Shown here piece by piece: positions 38,430 to 46,470 of a DNA stretch of 64,000 bases. Position 1 is the stretch's first letter, and each line of letters opens with the position of its first letter. The DNA lies in the NCBI GenBank assembly GCA_021151525.1, contig JAGKXD010000009.1:1-64000 (forward strand), in the 5' to 3' direction. This DNA comes from Cellvibrionaceae bacterium. Its GTDB lineage: Bacteria > Pseudomonadota > Gammaproteobacteria > Pseudomonadales > Cellvibrionaceae. The notes beneath the pieces are model-generated. The model had not been told where the DNA came from. It was given only the letters and a program-made list of their open reading frames with translations, and did no database searches. The position numbers and the translations under genes are program-made.

Positions 38430-38513
38430 ACTATATCTCTCTAACCTAATTGCAAGTGCGATTAAAGACTTAACGCACCAGAGTGGAATTGGTTTACATT
38501 GCCCACAACTTTT

Positions 38514-39470
38514 TTACATCTGCCATATCTTTTCTACATCAGCCAGCAGCGTCAAGAACGCTGTGCGCTCTTTAACCAAACTGTGAGCGTGCAGAGTTTC
38601 ACTCATTTCGCACTTAAATACTGTTAAAACATGTTCATTTTGCAGCAGACGCAGAGCCTGCATGACATTTTCCAGAATGGATTCAAGATCATATGCAGGC
38701 ATCAAGCAATTTTGACCTTCTTTGCAAAAACCGCGATTCCCAATGCAATCTGGAACCACGACTAAATCGCAGTAGTTCATAGCCTCTAATGCAGGCAGGT
38801 AGAAGCCTTCGGTAATGTTTGGAAGCAATACGGCTATTCGGCTGGCAGCCAAACTCTCAAACCATTGCTTGCGCGGAACCTGTTGATTGACCAACAAAAC
38901 CCTTAAACCCAAAGCACCCAAACGATCATCAATCGCTGCAGCCAACTCAGGCTGTTTGATCCCCAAGATCACTAAATCATAGGTTTTTGCAAGACTTAAT
39001 TCCGGCAGATCAACACCATTCGGAATGGTAAACACAGGGCCACTAACCTTTCCTGTATTTTGAATTGCATCTGCAACCTGCTGCGACACACAAATACGTA
39101 TGGCGCGCTGCCCAAGATACTCAAACACATCCTCAGCGGGATCTGCGTGGCGCACATGTTGAATTAAATTGATTAGCGGCTGATTTTGCGGCCGCTCCGC
39201 AGCCAAGTATTTACGCCAATCAAGCCCGGCTAAAAATACATAATCGTAATCTGCAGGCCGATACTCGACCACACTCTTACCTTGCCACGGATTAAACTCA
39301 TCCCACCGGCTAGCGTCAGAGAAACTAATACAAGGTAAAAATGAATTACTTGAAGACACATGCTCAAAATAGTCCGCCACTTTTTGATGCCCACCGGAAT
39401 ATCGTTGCAAATCGCGGTAAAACAACACGCGTTTTGGGCTAGAGATTTTCTGATAGAAGCGCTTAAACAC
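38514..39470 (-). CDS. Glycosyltransferase, GT4-like
   Basis: 318 residues. RDLQRYSGGHQKVADYFEHV gives an N-terminal GG motif; the C-terminal half has TIPNGVDLPEL, SRIAVLLPNITEGFYLPALEAMNYCDLVVVPDCIGNRGF with the E-x7-E-type donor site. First gene of the long minus-strand O-antigen operon; 84 bp separate it from the sulfotransferase gene downstream. The upstream region holds the plus-strand RNA gene candidate, so the two promoters are divergent. Confidence 0.8.
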   Translation of the reverse strand: MFKRFYQKISSPKRVLFYRDLQRYSGGHQKVADYFEHVSSSNSFLPCISFSDASRWDEFNPWQGKSVVEYRPADYDYVFLAGLDWRKYLAAERPQNQPLINLIQHVRHADPAEDVFEYLGQRAIRICVSQQVADAIQNTGKVSGPVFTIPNGVDLPELSLAKTYDLVILGIKQPELAAAIDDRLGALGLRVLLVNQQVPRKQWFESLAASRIAVLLPNITEGFYLPALEAMNYCDLVVVPDCIGNRGFCKEGQNCLMPAYDLESILENVMQALRLLQNEHVLTVFKCEMSETLHAHSLVKERTAFLTLLADVEKIWQM

Positions 39471-39550
39471 ATCAAAACCTTAGCGTTTGGGAAGCCGCTA
39501 TTAAAACATAAGCCGATATCTTTATCTGCCCCTAAATAGCTCACACAAGC

Positions 39551-39568
39551 TGTGGCAAATTTCCTACA
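39551..39568 (+). promoter_or_regulatory. GacA/UvrY-box-like site upstream of RNA candidate 1
   Basis: TGTGGC-AAATTT-CCTACA, an imperfect palindrome matching the known TGTAAG-N6-CTTACA upstream activating sequence of rsm genes at 8 of 12 positions. It lies about 53 bp before a CACAATGC element and about 70 bp before the first GGA of the RNA. The same sequence, better preserved, stands upstream of RNA candidate 2. Confidence 0.55.
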
Positions 39569-39626
39569 AAAAATAGCGATTTTAGCGACTATTGCATATC
39601 GCTCGATTTCAGCACAATGCTTACCA

Positions 39627-39842
39627 CAAGGAGGAACTTAAGGAAGACTGTCGATCACGTAAGATCAACGGAAGCGCCCTTTAGATAACAGGATGTTGAC
39701 TAAAGGTATGGGCAGTATGCTCAATGTACACATAGGATTTGTGTACAACAGGAAGTAAAGAACTAGGAATGTTCGGGAGATTTTCAGGAAATCTGGATGC
39801 TGTTATGGGGCCGCACCGAAAGGGCGGCCCCTCTCTTTTTTT
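39627..39842 (+). ncRNA. Candidate Csr/Rsm-type regulatory RNA (CsrB/RsmZ-like), copy 1
   Basis: About 215 nt, non-coding, ending in a strong terminator. Eleven GGA trinucleotides are seen between 39630 and 39797, many as AGGA. Several sit in hairpin loops: TGTACACA-TAGGATT-TGTGTACA (39725-39747), AGATTT-TCAGG-AAATCT (39778-39794, GGA at the loop edge) and AACA-GGA-TGTT (39687-39697). AGGA in hairpin loops is the binding signature of CsrA/RsmA proteins, and such RNAs titrate that regulator. The 5' end is estimated from a GacA-box-like element at 39551-39568. Direct evidence is motif and structure only; expression is not shown. Could be confused with a structured leader, but no gene follows on this strand. 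Confidence 0.72.
39807..39842 (+). terminator. Rho-independent terminator of RNA candidate 1
   Basis: GGGGCCGC, bulged A, CC, GAAA tetraloop, GG, GCGGCCCC, then TCTCTTTTTTT. A ten-pair GC-rich stem with U tract on the plus strand only. Confidence 0.9.
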
Positions 39843-39873
39843 GGGGAAGACAAAATTCTCTTCGCGCCTTTTT

Positions 39874-39945
39874 GGTAGAAGTGGCTTTAGCCGCGAAGCT
39901 CTTGCTCTATATATTCAATATTCGCGACTAAAGTCGCTCCTACAA
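39874..39945. repeat. REP-pair (BIME-like) element, copy A
   Basis: 72 bp made of two inverted GC-rich half-sites, GGCTTTAGCCGCGAA and TTCGCGACTAAAGTCGCTCCTACA, separated by an AT-rich spacer. It matches copy B at 40587-40658 almost perfectly; only a few bases at the left end differ. Half-sites like GTAGGAGCGACTTTAGTCGC are dispersed palindromic repeats in many gammaproteobacteria. Confidence 0.85.
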
Positions 39946-39980
39946 AACACCGCAAAAGGAGCAATTTCTTCGCATATAAA

Positions 39981-40239
39981 TTAACGAGCTAACAAAGGAA
40001 AACGCTCTGGATTTTCAATAATCTCTTTTGTTAAATCTATATCCAGATCCGGCCAATAAAAATGCCCCGGACAAACCTCTTCTACGTTCAATATAGCCCC
40101 GATAGACTGAGTCTTAAAAAAGGAAAGTCTCGTATGCCATAAAGAGCTCCTTATCATCGGCCAACAACCAGACGCCATACGCAGAGACATGCGTAACCTC
40201 AACCGCCGAAGTGTTGTTTCCACGCGCTAATGAGCTCAT
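39981..40239 (-). pseudogene. DUF2442 domain protein, frameshifted
   Basis: Reading from an ATG at 40239 that overlaps the upstream stop (ATGA) gives MSSLARGNNTSAVEVTHVSA then GVWLLADDKELFMAYETF, and stops at a TAA inside a T6 run (A6 on the plus strand at 40116-40121). In another frame the protein continues FKTQSIGAILNVEEVCPGHF, then YWPDLDIDLTKEIIENPERF, to a stop at 39981. Joined, the two parts match the usual DUF2442 layout of about 86 residues. So one or two bases have been gained or lost in the homopolymer. It may be a real pseudogene, a phase-variable tract or a sequencing error. Function of the family is not established. Confidence 0.6.
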
Positions 40240-40475
40240 TGTAATGAAGTACCCAGTAAATACAGAGTATCGTAACTAAAGTCCTGTTCATTGGGCCATG
40301 CAATTGAACCTGAAACTACACTTACCTGCTGAAAATAGTCTTTATTTTTTAACTCTACAAAAATGCCTTTATTCAAGTAAGGAGAAACATCAAACACTTT
40401 ATTAACTCCATTTTCAAAATGAAGTTTTAGTTTGTAGTCATTTAGCGGCTCTACATTTTTAACAAATGGATTCAT
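40236..40475 (-). CDS. DUF2442 domain protein
   Basis: 79 residues: YKLKLHFENGVNKVFDVSPY, LNKGIFVELKNKDYF and IAWPNEQDFSYDTLYLLG follow the DUF2442 pattern, a small alpha/beta domain often encoded in pairs with another small protein, which has led to suggestions of a toxin-antitoxin-like or DNA-associated role, unproven. It is followed by the frameshifted DUF2442 copy with ATGA overlap. The pair is bracketed by two near-identical REP-pair elements. Confidence 0.75.
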   Translation of the reverse strand: MNPFVKNVEPLNDYKLKLHFENGVNKVFDVSPYLNKGIFVELKNKDYFQQVSVVSGSIAWPNEQDFSYDTLYLLGTSLQ

Positions 40476-40534
40476 ATTTAACCTATCTTAAAGGCTCCCT
40501 TTAAGGACATATACACATTCCAATTAAACACTAA

Positions 40535-40580
40535 TTGCACCCCCTTGATAAAGAGGGATTGAGGGGAAGGTTTTATGCAT
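40535..40580. repeat. Imperfect inverted repeat, CCCCCTT/AAGAGGG type
   Basis: CACCCCCTTGATAAAGAGGG followed by ATTGAGGGGAAGG. It resembles in composition the larger inverted repeat after ispA (54941-55053). It lies in a 322-bp gap that otherwise holds only the REP copy B and the terminator of the secreted-protein gene. Confidence 0.4.
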
Positions 40581-40586
40581 TCTAAC

Positions 40587-40658
40587 GGTAAGAGCGGCTT
40601 TAGCCGCGAAGCTCTTGCTCTATATATTCAATATTCGCGACTAAAGTCGCTCCTACAA
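40587..40658. repeat. REP-pair (BIME-like) element, copy B
   Basis: Same 72-bp unit as copy A, in direct orientation 713 bp away. The core from GGCTTTAGCC to CTCCTACAA is identical in the two copies. Together they bracket the DUF2442 gene pair. Confidence 0.85.
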
Positions 40659-40745
40659 TAGATTTTTTTCGCTTTTCATTTTTTAAATGGCCGCTTTCAG
40701 CCAAAAAATTTATGCACCATAAATCTCTTTGCAATATCCAAGCGA

Positions 40746-40774
40746 AAAAAAAGAGCGCCGAAGCGCTCTTTTTC
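40746..40774 (-). terminator. Terminator of the 463-residue secreted-protein gene
   Basis: GAGCGC-CGAA-GCGCTC hairpin flanked by runs of A and T. On the minus strand it reads out of the gene ending at 40798 into a T8 run, a strong intrinsic terminator. It could act on both strands. Confidence 0.88.
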
Positions 40775-40797
40775 AAACCACAATATTCAACTGCAAA

Positions 40798-42189
40798 TTA
40801 TTGCAATTTAACAGTGTCTGTAGACTTGTCAGACAAGTTTACAGTGGTGGTTGCAGCATCAATAGTTGAAGATGGAGCAGTAATAACTACAGTTGCAGCA
40901 GTGCGAGTAGCACCAGTTACAGTAACAAGATCAGCAGCTTTGATTACTTTAGTTTGCTTAGCAGCCAAAGTACCAGTTGCAGATGCACCAGCAGTAGTAG
41001 TTACGCCTGCTTCAGGAGTAAAGGTAATGCTGTATGGCACTGAAGAAGAACCACGGTTTACCAATACCAAACGTTGGTTGTAATCAGCCAAAGTAGTCAA
41101 GTAAGGAACTTGAATAGTGGTACCGTTGTAGCCAATAGTACCAATAACAGCTGACTTGTTAGATGGACCGAAGTTAGCGTTAGCGATACCTACCAAGCTA
41201 GATGCCAAAGTGTAAGAACCTTGGTTGATCACGCTCTTAGCAGTAATGCTTACGTTGTAGTCAGTACCCAAAGCATAACCAGCGGTAGTGAACTTGTCAG
41301 TTTTAGCTGATGGAACGTTGGTTGATGCAGTATTAGATGGCTGAGCACCGAAGGTCAAATCAGCTGCAGTGTTAGCCGCAGTGTCAGAAACGGTGAAGCT
41401 CAAATCACCAGTCAAAGTCAATGCAGACTTACCGTCAGTAATGTCAATAACTTGAGCCAAGCTGTTTACGTTAGCACCAGTTGCATCAGTAGCACCTGAA
41501 GTCAATTCAAACTTGAACTTACCGATAACACCGGTAGCAGAGTTAGTATCGAACTTGGTAAATGCTGGAGATGCACCTACGTCAGCAGTCAAATTGCTAG
41601 CAGTAAAGGTTTGCTTCAACACTTCAGCAACAGTAATTGCTGATGGGTAGCTGGTTGATGCCAATACGTTGCCAGCTGTTTGGTTAACTGCAGCACTTGG
41701 GGTGTCATACAAAGTGTAAGAAATGCTTACTGGAGCAGATGAACTTACAGCCAAAGCAGTCAAAGGCAGTGTAAATACGTCATTTTGAGTAATGCCAGCA
41801 GAAGTTAAGTCAATAATAACGTAAGCAGCGTTAGCAGTACCACCTTGAGTAACGTTTTGTGCAGTGAATGCAGTACCGTTAGTTGTCAAAGCAGGAACGT
41901 TGCCAGCAAATTTAGCATTAGTCAGGTTGATACGAACATAACCGTGACCGCCAGAAGCAACACCAGCACCAGCTTTAACTTTCAAGTTCAACTGAGTACC
42001 AGCACTAGTTACGCTGATTAAGCCTGCATCAACAGTAGTACCGTCAGATACTTGTGCTTTAAGAATAGATTCTTTAGCAACAGTCAAAGCACCAGCAATT
42101 GGGCTTACTGTCGTGTCGATTACAGCAAACGCTGAACCTGAGAACATAGCAGCGGCAATAGCCACGCCTAAAATTTTCTTGGAAACCAT
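40798..42189 (-). CDS. Abundant secreted or surface protein of unknown function
   Basis: 463 residues, no family recognised. A clear Sec signal peptide (MVSKKILGVAIAAAMFSGSA, cleavage after SAFA) is followed by an Ala/Thr/Ser/Val-rich, Cys-free mature chain with beta-strand-like alternation, for example SVTSAGTQLNLKVKAGAG and KAADLVTVTGATRTAATVVI. No membrane segment or PEP-CTERM tail. The codons are strongly biased to GGT, GCT, CGT, GTT and ACT, unlike neighbouring genes, which is typical of very highly expressed proteins. It has its own strong promoter, AGGAG ribosome site and terminator. A surface-layer, sheath or matrix protein secreted by the adjacent type II system is one guess. Confidence 0.75.
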   Translation of the reverse strand: MVSKKILGVAIAAAMFSGSAFAVIDTTVSPIAGALTVAKESILKAQVSDGTTVDAGLISVTSAGTQLNLKVKAGAGVASGGHGYVRINLTNAKFAGNVPALTTNGTAFTAQNVTQGGTANAAYVIIDLTSAGITQNDVFTLPLTALAVSSSAPVSISYTLYDTPSAAVNQTAGNVLASTSYPSAITVAEVLKQTFTASNLTADVGASPAFTKFDTNSATGVIGKFKFELTSGATDATGANVNSLAQVIDITDGKSALTLTGDLSFTVSDTAANTAADLTFGAQPSNTASTNVPSAKTDKFTTAGYALGTDYNVSITAKSVINQGSYTLASSLVGIANANFGPSNKSAVIGTIGYNGTTIQVPYLTTLADYNQRLVLVNRGSSSVPYSITFTPEAGVTTTAGASATGTLAAKQTKVIKAADLVTVTGATRTAATVVITAPSSTIDAATTTVNLSDKSTDTVKLQ

Positions 42190-42294
42190 ATGGTTAAACT
42201 CCTAATTAGTAAACTTTATAATCAACGTTGATTTGATTGGTCTTGGGGTCCTTGGGTCTGCAAGAGCAATCCCACGATTTAAAGACCGACCAAG

Positions 42295-42322
42295 AATATA
42301 CCCTATCAATTCAATTTATCAA
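42295..42322 (-). promoter_or_regulatory. Sigma-70 promoter of the secreted-protein gene
   Basis: Minus-strand -35 TTGATA (42322-42317) and -10 TATATT (42300-42295) with a 16-bp spacer, close to consensus. Transcription would begin near 42288 and leave a leader of about 100 nt before the AGGAG ribosome site and ATG at 42189. Confidence 0.7.
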
Positions 42323-42620
42323 GCCTTAAGTTATTAAAAGCAGTCACTTACCAAGGGAAGTGAATGTATTTCACAATCAAAATGCACAAAATATGCACAC
42401 CAAGAGCGTAAAACAAACATCCTCAACACTAGCTGAACAATACTTTATGATCAGACCTCAGGTTTTATAACTAACGACCGACACAAAGAGTGCGCATAAG
42501 CTAAGCATTTGCACTTAACAACAGCTTTTTACATAGAGTTTCTATGCCAAAAACATGCCGAACCCAAAATACTAGCTATTTAATGTGTACACTTTGTTAC
42601 AAAAAGCCTTAACGAAACTT

Positions 42621-42641
42621 CGCGACTGAAATCGCACCTAC
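42621..42641. repeat. Degenerate REP-like half-site
   Basis: CGCGACTGAAATCGCACCTAC, a variant of the half-site CGCGACTAAAGTCGCTCCTAC found in REP copies A and B. Confidence 0.55.
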
Positions 42642-42927
42642 GGTTAATGGGCTTTTGCAGGCTTATTCTTGCTTTTATTCAGGCGTTTTTTTACCTTCTA
42701 TTTAAGGGCTAACTTACTCTAAGGGCGCTTTTGCTGCATAAGTCTGCAACCACCATCAGGATTGTGCGATCTGATGAATTATTATCCGCACCAAGAGGCC
42801 GCACTATTATAGGGAATTTGCAGCAAGAAGGAAGCACTGCTTTGGGCTGCTGGGTTTAAGTATCTTTGACGCAGTCAATGATGTAAGAGCAACTTTATTT
42901 GCAAATGCTGAACATATTTAGCTCTTC

Positions 42928-42948
42928 ACGGCTTAAGCCGCTCCTACA
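42928..42948. repeat. REP-like half-site
   Basis: ACGGCTTAAGCCGCTCCTACA, a short palindrome followed by the CTCCTAC tail shared by all REP-like elements in this window. It lies about 60 bp after the gspD stop, where it could protect the 3' end of the type II secretion mRNA. Confidence 0.6.
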
Positions 42949-43006
42949 TATAAATGTATAATCAAAGGCAGCTGTTAAAGCCTCTTCTACGGGAGCTCCT
43001 CACGCA

Positions 43007-45166
43007 TTAGTCTACCTTTTGGAAGGCATCCTGAATGGTTTTGGTGATGGCTTCACCCTCCTCAGGAGTTTCTATAACATAAGGAATGATCATAACCATT
43101 AGCTCTTTTCTAGTTCCCGATTTAGTATCATTGCGAAAAAGCTTACCCAGCAATGGGATTTTAGAAAGCACAGGCACTCCTGTTTTCCCTATAGATTTAT
43201 CTTCAGAGATCAGCCCTGCAAGCAATATTGAGCCGCCATCTTTAAGCGTAACCATGGTTTTTATTTGTCGATTAAGTACCGCAGGGTTAGCGCCACCCGT
43301 AGTATCAGCGGCCTTACTGAGCGATTGGTCTATGTCGATGTCTACATTACCCGATGCGTGCACAGTGGGTTTCACTGTTAAACGCACACCCGTCTTACGG
43401 TAGCTGTAACTCGTTTGTAGCCCACTAGCACCAGCCCCCACAACAGACTGAAGAGAGCCAGTAGAGATTGGAATTTCATCACCTACATCGATACTTGCCA
43501 TTTGGCCACTTTTTACCATTAAGCGCGGACGCGAACGAACCTCTACACGCTGATTTGTTTGTAATAAATTTAGAGTAGCGCGGGTACTACCGGCACTATC
43601 GAGCGTAGCCAAAAGCGAGGTACCTGCATCTGCGGCAATCGTTTTTGTGGTGATATTGGTGTTGTAGACCGCTCCATTATTAGATGCAGTGCCACGGCTT
43701 ACAAATTGAACACCTGATGTTACCTTATCATCTAATGCTACCTCAGCCAGCAATACCTCAATCAATACTGAAGGTGGTGATTTATCGAGCGATTGGATAA
43801 CGGGCATTAAATCTGCCCAGGCTTGGCCACTGCCTTTGAATATAATCGTGTTGCGATTGGTATCTACCGCAAAGTTGCCACCATTAATTTTACCTGTTGC
43901 TGCAACTACAGGGGTATTGGTGCTACTTGAGGCATTTGTGATATCACTTACTGCACTGCCTTTTGTAGATGAAGTTGAATCACCGCGTGAGGGCGACCCA
44001 CCCCCTCCGATTGATGTGCCATTTTCTATGCCATTCAACAGCTCAACTATGTGCCCTGCCTCAGTATTACGTACTTCATAAGTGAAAATACCCTGATCAA
44101 TACTCAGTTGCTGGCGGCGATCCAAGGTATTCACCCAATCGCGGACATGATCAAGAATGGCTTGAGAGCCAGCAAAAACCACTAACTGATTAGTACCTTC
44201 TAAAGGAACAATAATGATGGAACCGGAGACTGACTTAATATTGGCATCGTAACCTTCTGCATTGAGCACCTCTTTCAAGTTTTTGCTCAAATCAGAGGCC
44301 TTGGTGAAGGCTGGTTCAATACTGGTAGAAAATTTGCCTCGCATCAAAGGCTGATCGAGTACTTCAATAATAGCCAAGGCTTGACGTACCAGATCCGGTT
44401 TACCGTTTAACATAACGGCGTTACGCAAGCCATCTTCTGTTACTTTTATGTCCTTACCTTGCAACGCAGATGACACCCAACTAGCGACTTTCGTGTTACT
44501 AACCGTTTTAAGCTGAACAAACATAAACACTGGGCGATGCGACTCAGGCACATCAGGCAATGTGCGTCCACTAATTAACAAGGGAGTTTCGCCACCGCTC
44601 ACGTTCTTATCCACCGTAAAGCTGAATACATTGTCTTGTTGTGATACGGCAATACCATAGGCTGACAGAGTGTGGGAGGCAATTCTAAATAGTTCAGAGG
44701 GCGCTACAGAGTCGTTCACACGCAGAGATACCAAATCTGCTTGCTTTTGAATCTGCGGGTCAAGACTGAACGACAACCCCAACTGATTACCAAATACCTC
44801 ATTAATAAAGACCGGTAGGGGCATGTCATGATAGTTAGCCGTTACTGGTTGCCCGGTTAAATTAGGGCTTAGCTCTTTGGCTTGGGAATCAGCAATGTTA
44901 CTGGTGATGTTTACCCCAGGCCCAGATTTGTATTGCGTTTTGAAGTTAGTTGCTTCGGGAGTAAATGCAGGAATATCCAGTTGCGCCTTAGGCTCACGCA
45001 AGGGTGTTAGGGTTGCCAATGAATGGGGCTTTTCTGTGTCTTGCGATGCATTTTTATTTGTCACTAAGGAATTGCAACTCGTCATTGCCAACACAAAAGG
45101 CAATAGCGCCAACACAAAACGTGGCGAGCCTGCAGGAAGCGATTTTTTGATGTTTTTAGTCAACAT
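43007..45166 (-). CDS. gspD: Type II secretion system secretin, lipoprotein type
   Basis: 719 residues from the ATG at 45166, which has AAGGA upstream and gives a lipoprotein signal ending LAMTSC (Cys 31). A longer TTG start at 45205 is less likely. N-terminal N0-N3 modules (ANYHDMPLPVFINEVFG, FVQLKTVSNTKVASWVSSAL, IIVPLEGTNQLVVFAG) are followed by a Gly/Ser/Thr-rich insert and the secretin core with VEVRSRPRLMVKSGQMASID, GVRLTVKPTVHASGNVDIDI and SILLAGLISE. Forms the outer-membrane pore. A lipidated secretin last in the operon matches Xanthomonas XpsD. Confidence 0.93.
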   Translation of the reverse strand: MLTKNIKKSLPAGSPRFVLALLPFVLAMTSCNSLVTNKNASQDTEKPHSLATLTPLREPKAQLDIPAFTPEATNFKTQYKSGPGVNITSNIADSQAKELSPNLTGQPVTANYHDMPLPVFINEVFGNQLGLSFSLDPQIQKQADLVSLRVNDSVAPSELFRIASHTLSAYGIAVSQQDNVFSFTVDKNVSGGETPLLISGRTLPDVPESHRPVFMFVQLKTVSNTKVASWVSSALQGKDIKVTEDGLRNAVMLNGKPDLVRQALAIIEVLDQPLMRGKFSTSIEPAFTKASDLSKNLKEVLNAEGYDANIKSVSGSIIIVPLEGTNQLVVFAGSQAILDHVRDWVNTLDRRQQLSIDQGIFTYEVRNTEAGHIVELLNGIENGTSIGGGGSPSRGDSTSSTKGSAVSDITNASSSTNTPVVAATGKINGGNFAVDTNRNTIIFKGSGQAWADLMPVIQSLDKSPPSVLIEVLLAEVALDDKVTSGVQFVSRGTASNNGAVYNTNITTKTIAADAGTSLLATLDSAGSTRATLNLLQTNQRVEVRSRPRLMVKSGQMASIDVGDEIPISTGSLQSVVGAGASGLQTSYSYRKTGVRLTVKPTVHASGNVDIDIDQSLSKAADTTGGANPAVLNRQIKTMVTLKDGGSILLAGLISEDKSIGKTGVPVLSKIPLLGKLFRNDTKSGTRKELMVMIIPYVIETPEEGEAITKTIQDAFQKVD

Positions 45167-45259
45167 TCGATTGTATTTCCTTGGTGTAACAATGAGGTTT
45201 TGCAAGTTTGCGAATACTAGCGTTTATTTGGGTTTTGTGTAATGAATTTTGAGCTTTGT

Positions 45260-45316
45260 GCAGGAACGGCTTTGGTCGCAAAATAAATAGATATTCGCGG
45301 CTAAAGCCGCTCCTAC
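45260..45316. repeat. REP-pair element inside the T2SS operon
   Basis: Two inverted half-sites, GCAGGAACGGCTTTGGTCGC and TTCGCGGCTAAAGCCGCTCCTAC, separated by about 13 bp. The mRNA would form a stem-loop between the gspC/N-like gene and gspD. Confidence 0.8.
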
Positions 45317-45326
45317 ATAGCGGCAC

Positions 45327-45842
45327 TTATTTTTTGGATGAGTAGAGCAGCAACTCTTTTGCTTGCGTTTCGGTGCCTTCTTTGCTCGACTCCACAAGCA
45401 CTCTACTCGTAGAAATTTCTTTTACCTTCCAGTCGCCAATCAAGGTGTCACCTACAGCAAATTGGCTAACGCTTTGCACACCGCTGCCCGCAACAGGCAA
45501 AAAGAGTGCGTAGGTTTTTTTTGAGCGCTCGACGATGCCAATCAGCTTTAAACTTTCAGGCTGGCCTTCGATGGCTTTTCTGGCAGCTTCGGCAGACTGT
45601 TCTGCGGTCGCAGGCCCAGCCTCGCTAAACCAGCGCGATTGGCTGGATATGGCCGTAAAGTCAGCGAGGGTATCAATTGGTGCTGACAAGGCTGATTCTT
45701 GCCAATTATCTGGGCGTTCGTTATTACCCCAGCTAAAGCTGATAAGGCCGCCCAACAAACCCAGCACAAGCGCAGCTGCGGTGCTGATACCTATAAGCCC
45801 GTAGAGCTGACGCTCTTGCGACGATAAGTTCTCAAGGAGCAT
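45327..45842 (-). CDS. Type II secretion inner-membrane linker protein, XpsN/GspC-like
   Basis: 171 residues from the ATG at 45842, which has AAAGGA eight bases upstream and overlaps the gspM stop by 11 bp; the track-length version starting at 45887 is less likely. One membrane helix at about residues 14-34 (LYGLIGISTAAALVLGLLGG) and a periplasmic domain with LIGIVERSKKTYALFLP and FAVGDTLIGDWKVKEISTSR, the HR-domain pattern of GspC and XpsN. It bridges the inner-membrane platform and the secretin. Its place between M and D is that of XpsN. Confidence 0.8.
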   Translation of the reverse strand: MLLENLSSQERQLYGLIGISTAAALVLGLLGGLISFSWGNNERPDNWQESALSAPIDTLADFTAISSQSRWFSEAGPATAEQSAEAARKAIEGQPESLKLIGIVERSKKTYALFLPVAGSGVQSVSQFAVGDTLIGDWKVKEISTSRVLVESSKEGTETQAKELLLYSSKK

Positions 45843-46470
45843 TTTGGTCATCCTTTGCGGGGGCATCTGCTGCAGTTGGAGTGACAACCAAAAAGTAGGC
45901 CGCTACTTGCATATTGAGTTGGCCACTGCGCTGCGGACTATAGCTAAAGCGCTCTACCTCTAACGCTTTAGAATTATCTGCCATTGCTTTCATGAAATGA
46001 TCGATTTGATTGGTAGCAACAGCGCCCGTGACTTCTGCTGCAACTTTTATTAGGGTCTCGCCGCCGATGGTTACACGCTCTGTTGGCGCCAAGCGCGGGC
46101 GATAATTTTGTGCGTTGTGATCATTCATTAATTTACGCAAATAATTTTGCAAATCGGCTTCCGCTAAACTTTCTGATTGGGTTTCCCACAATTTACCGTG
46201 CAGCTTTTCACCTACTTCTTTTTCTTGCGTCCAGCGTTCCGGCCACTGGGTTTGATGTTTTAATTGATCGAGCTTGATTGATGTGCGCTGCAATTGCGCA
46301 ACCGTTTGATTGTGCTCCTGGCGCCAATCATTCAACACCAAGGAAAAATAAAATACGAAAATATAAGCTATGCCCCACATCATCCAACGCAAGCGTTGAT
46401 TGGCTTCCAGTTGCTCCTGAAATTGCAACCAATAAGGCATAAGTTGTGTACGCACATTATTGAGCATCAC
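45832..46470 (-). CDS. gspM: Type II secretion protein M
   Basis: 212 residues. Single membrane helix (MMWGIAYIFVFYFSLVLNDW) near residues 30-49, then a coiled stretch and a ferredoxin-like periplasmic domain. Little primary similarity is readable; the call rests on size, topology and place after gspL. It works with GspL to hold the ATPase and pseudopilins at the inner membrane. Start overlaps gspL by 14 bp. Confidence 0.8.
   Translation of the reverse strand: MMLNNVRTQLMPYWLQFQEQLEANQRLRWMMWGIAYIFVFYFSLVLNDWRQEHNQTVAQLQRTSIKLDQLKHQTQWPERWTQEKEVGEKLHGKLWETQSESLAEADLQNYLRKLMNDHNAQNYRPRLAPTERVTIGGETLIKVAAEVTGAVATNQIDHFMKAMADNSKALEVERFSYSPQRSGQLNMQVAAYFLVVTPTAADAPAKDDQNAP

Larger units (their letters stand above)
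42190..43006. other. Long intergenic region between the secreted-protein gene and gspD
   Basis: 817 bp without a credible gene on either strand. It holds the promoter and about 105-nt leader of the secreted-protein gene at its left end, two REP-like half-sites (42621-42641 and 42928-42948), and otherwise AT-rich sequence in which I see no clear structure. No terminator for gspD was found here. Confidence 0.6.

Noticed and set aside
39739..39984. 81-codon plus-strand frame after RNA candidate 1
   Set aside because: It spans the terminator and the REP pair and has no Shine-Dalgarno or family similarity.
40236..40475. Toxin-antitoxin pair
   Set aside because: DUF2442 pairs have no firmly established toxin activity and the second gene is frameshifted; called by domain only.
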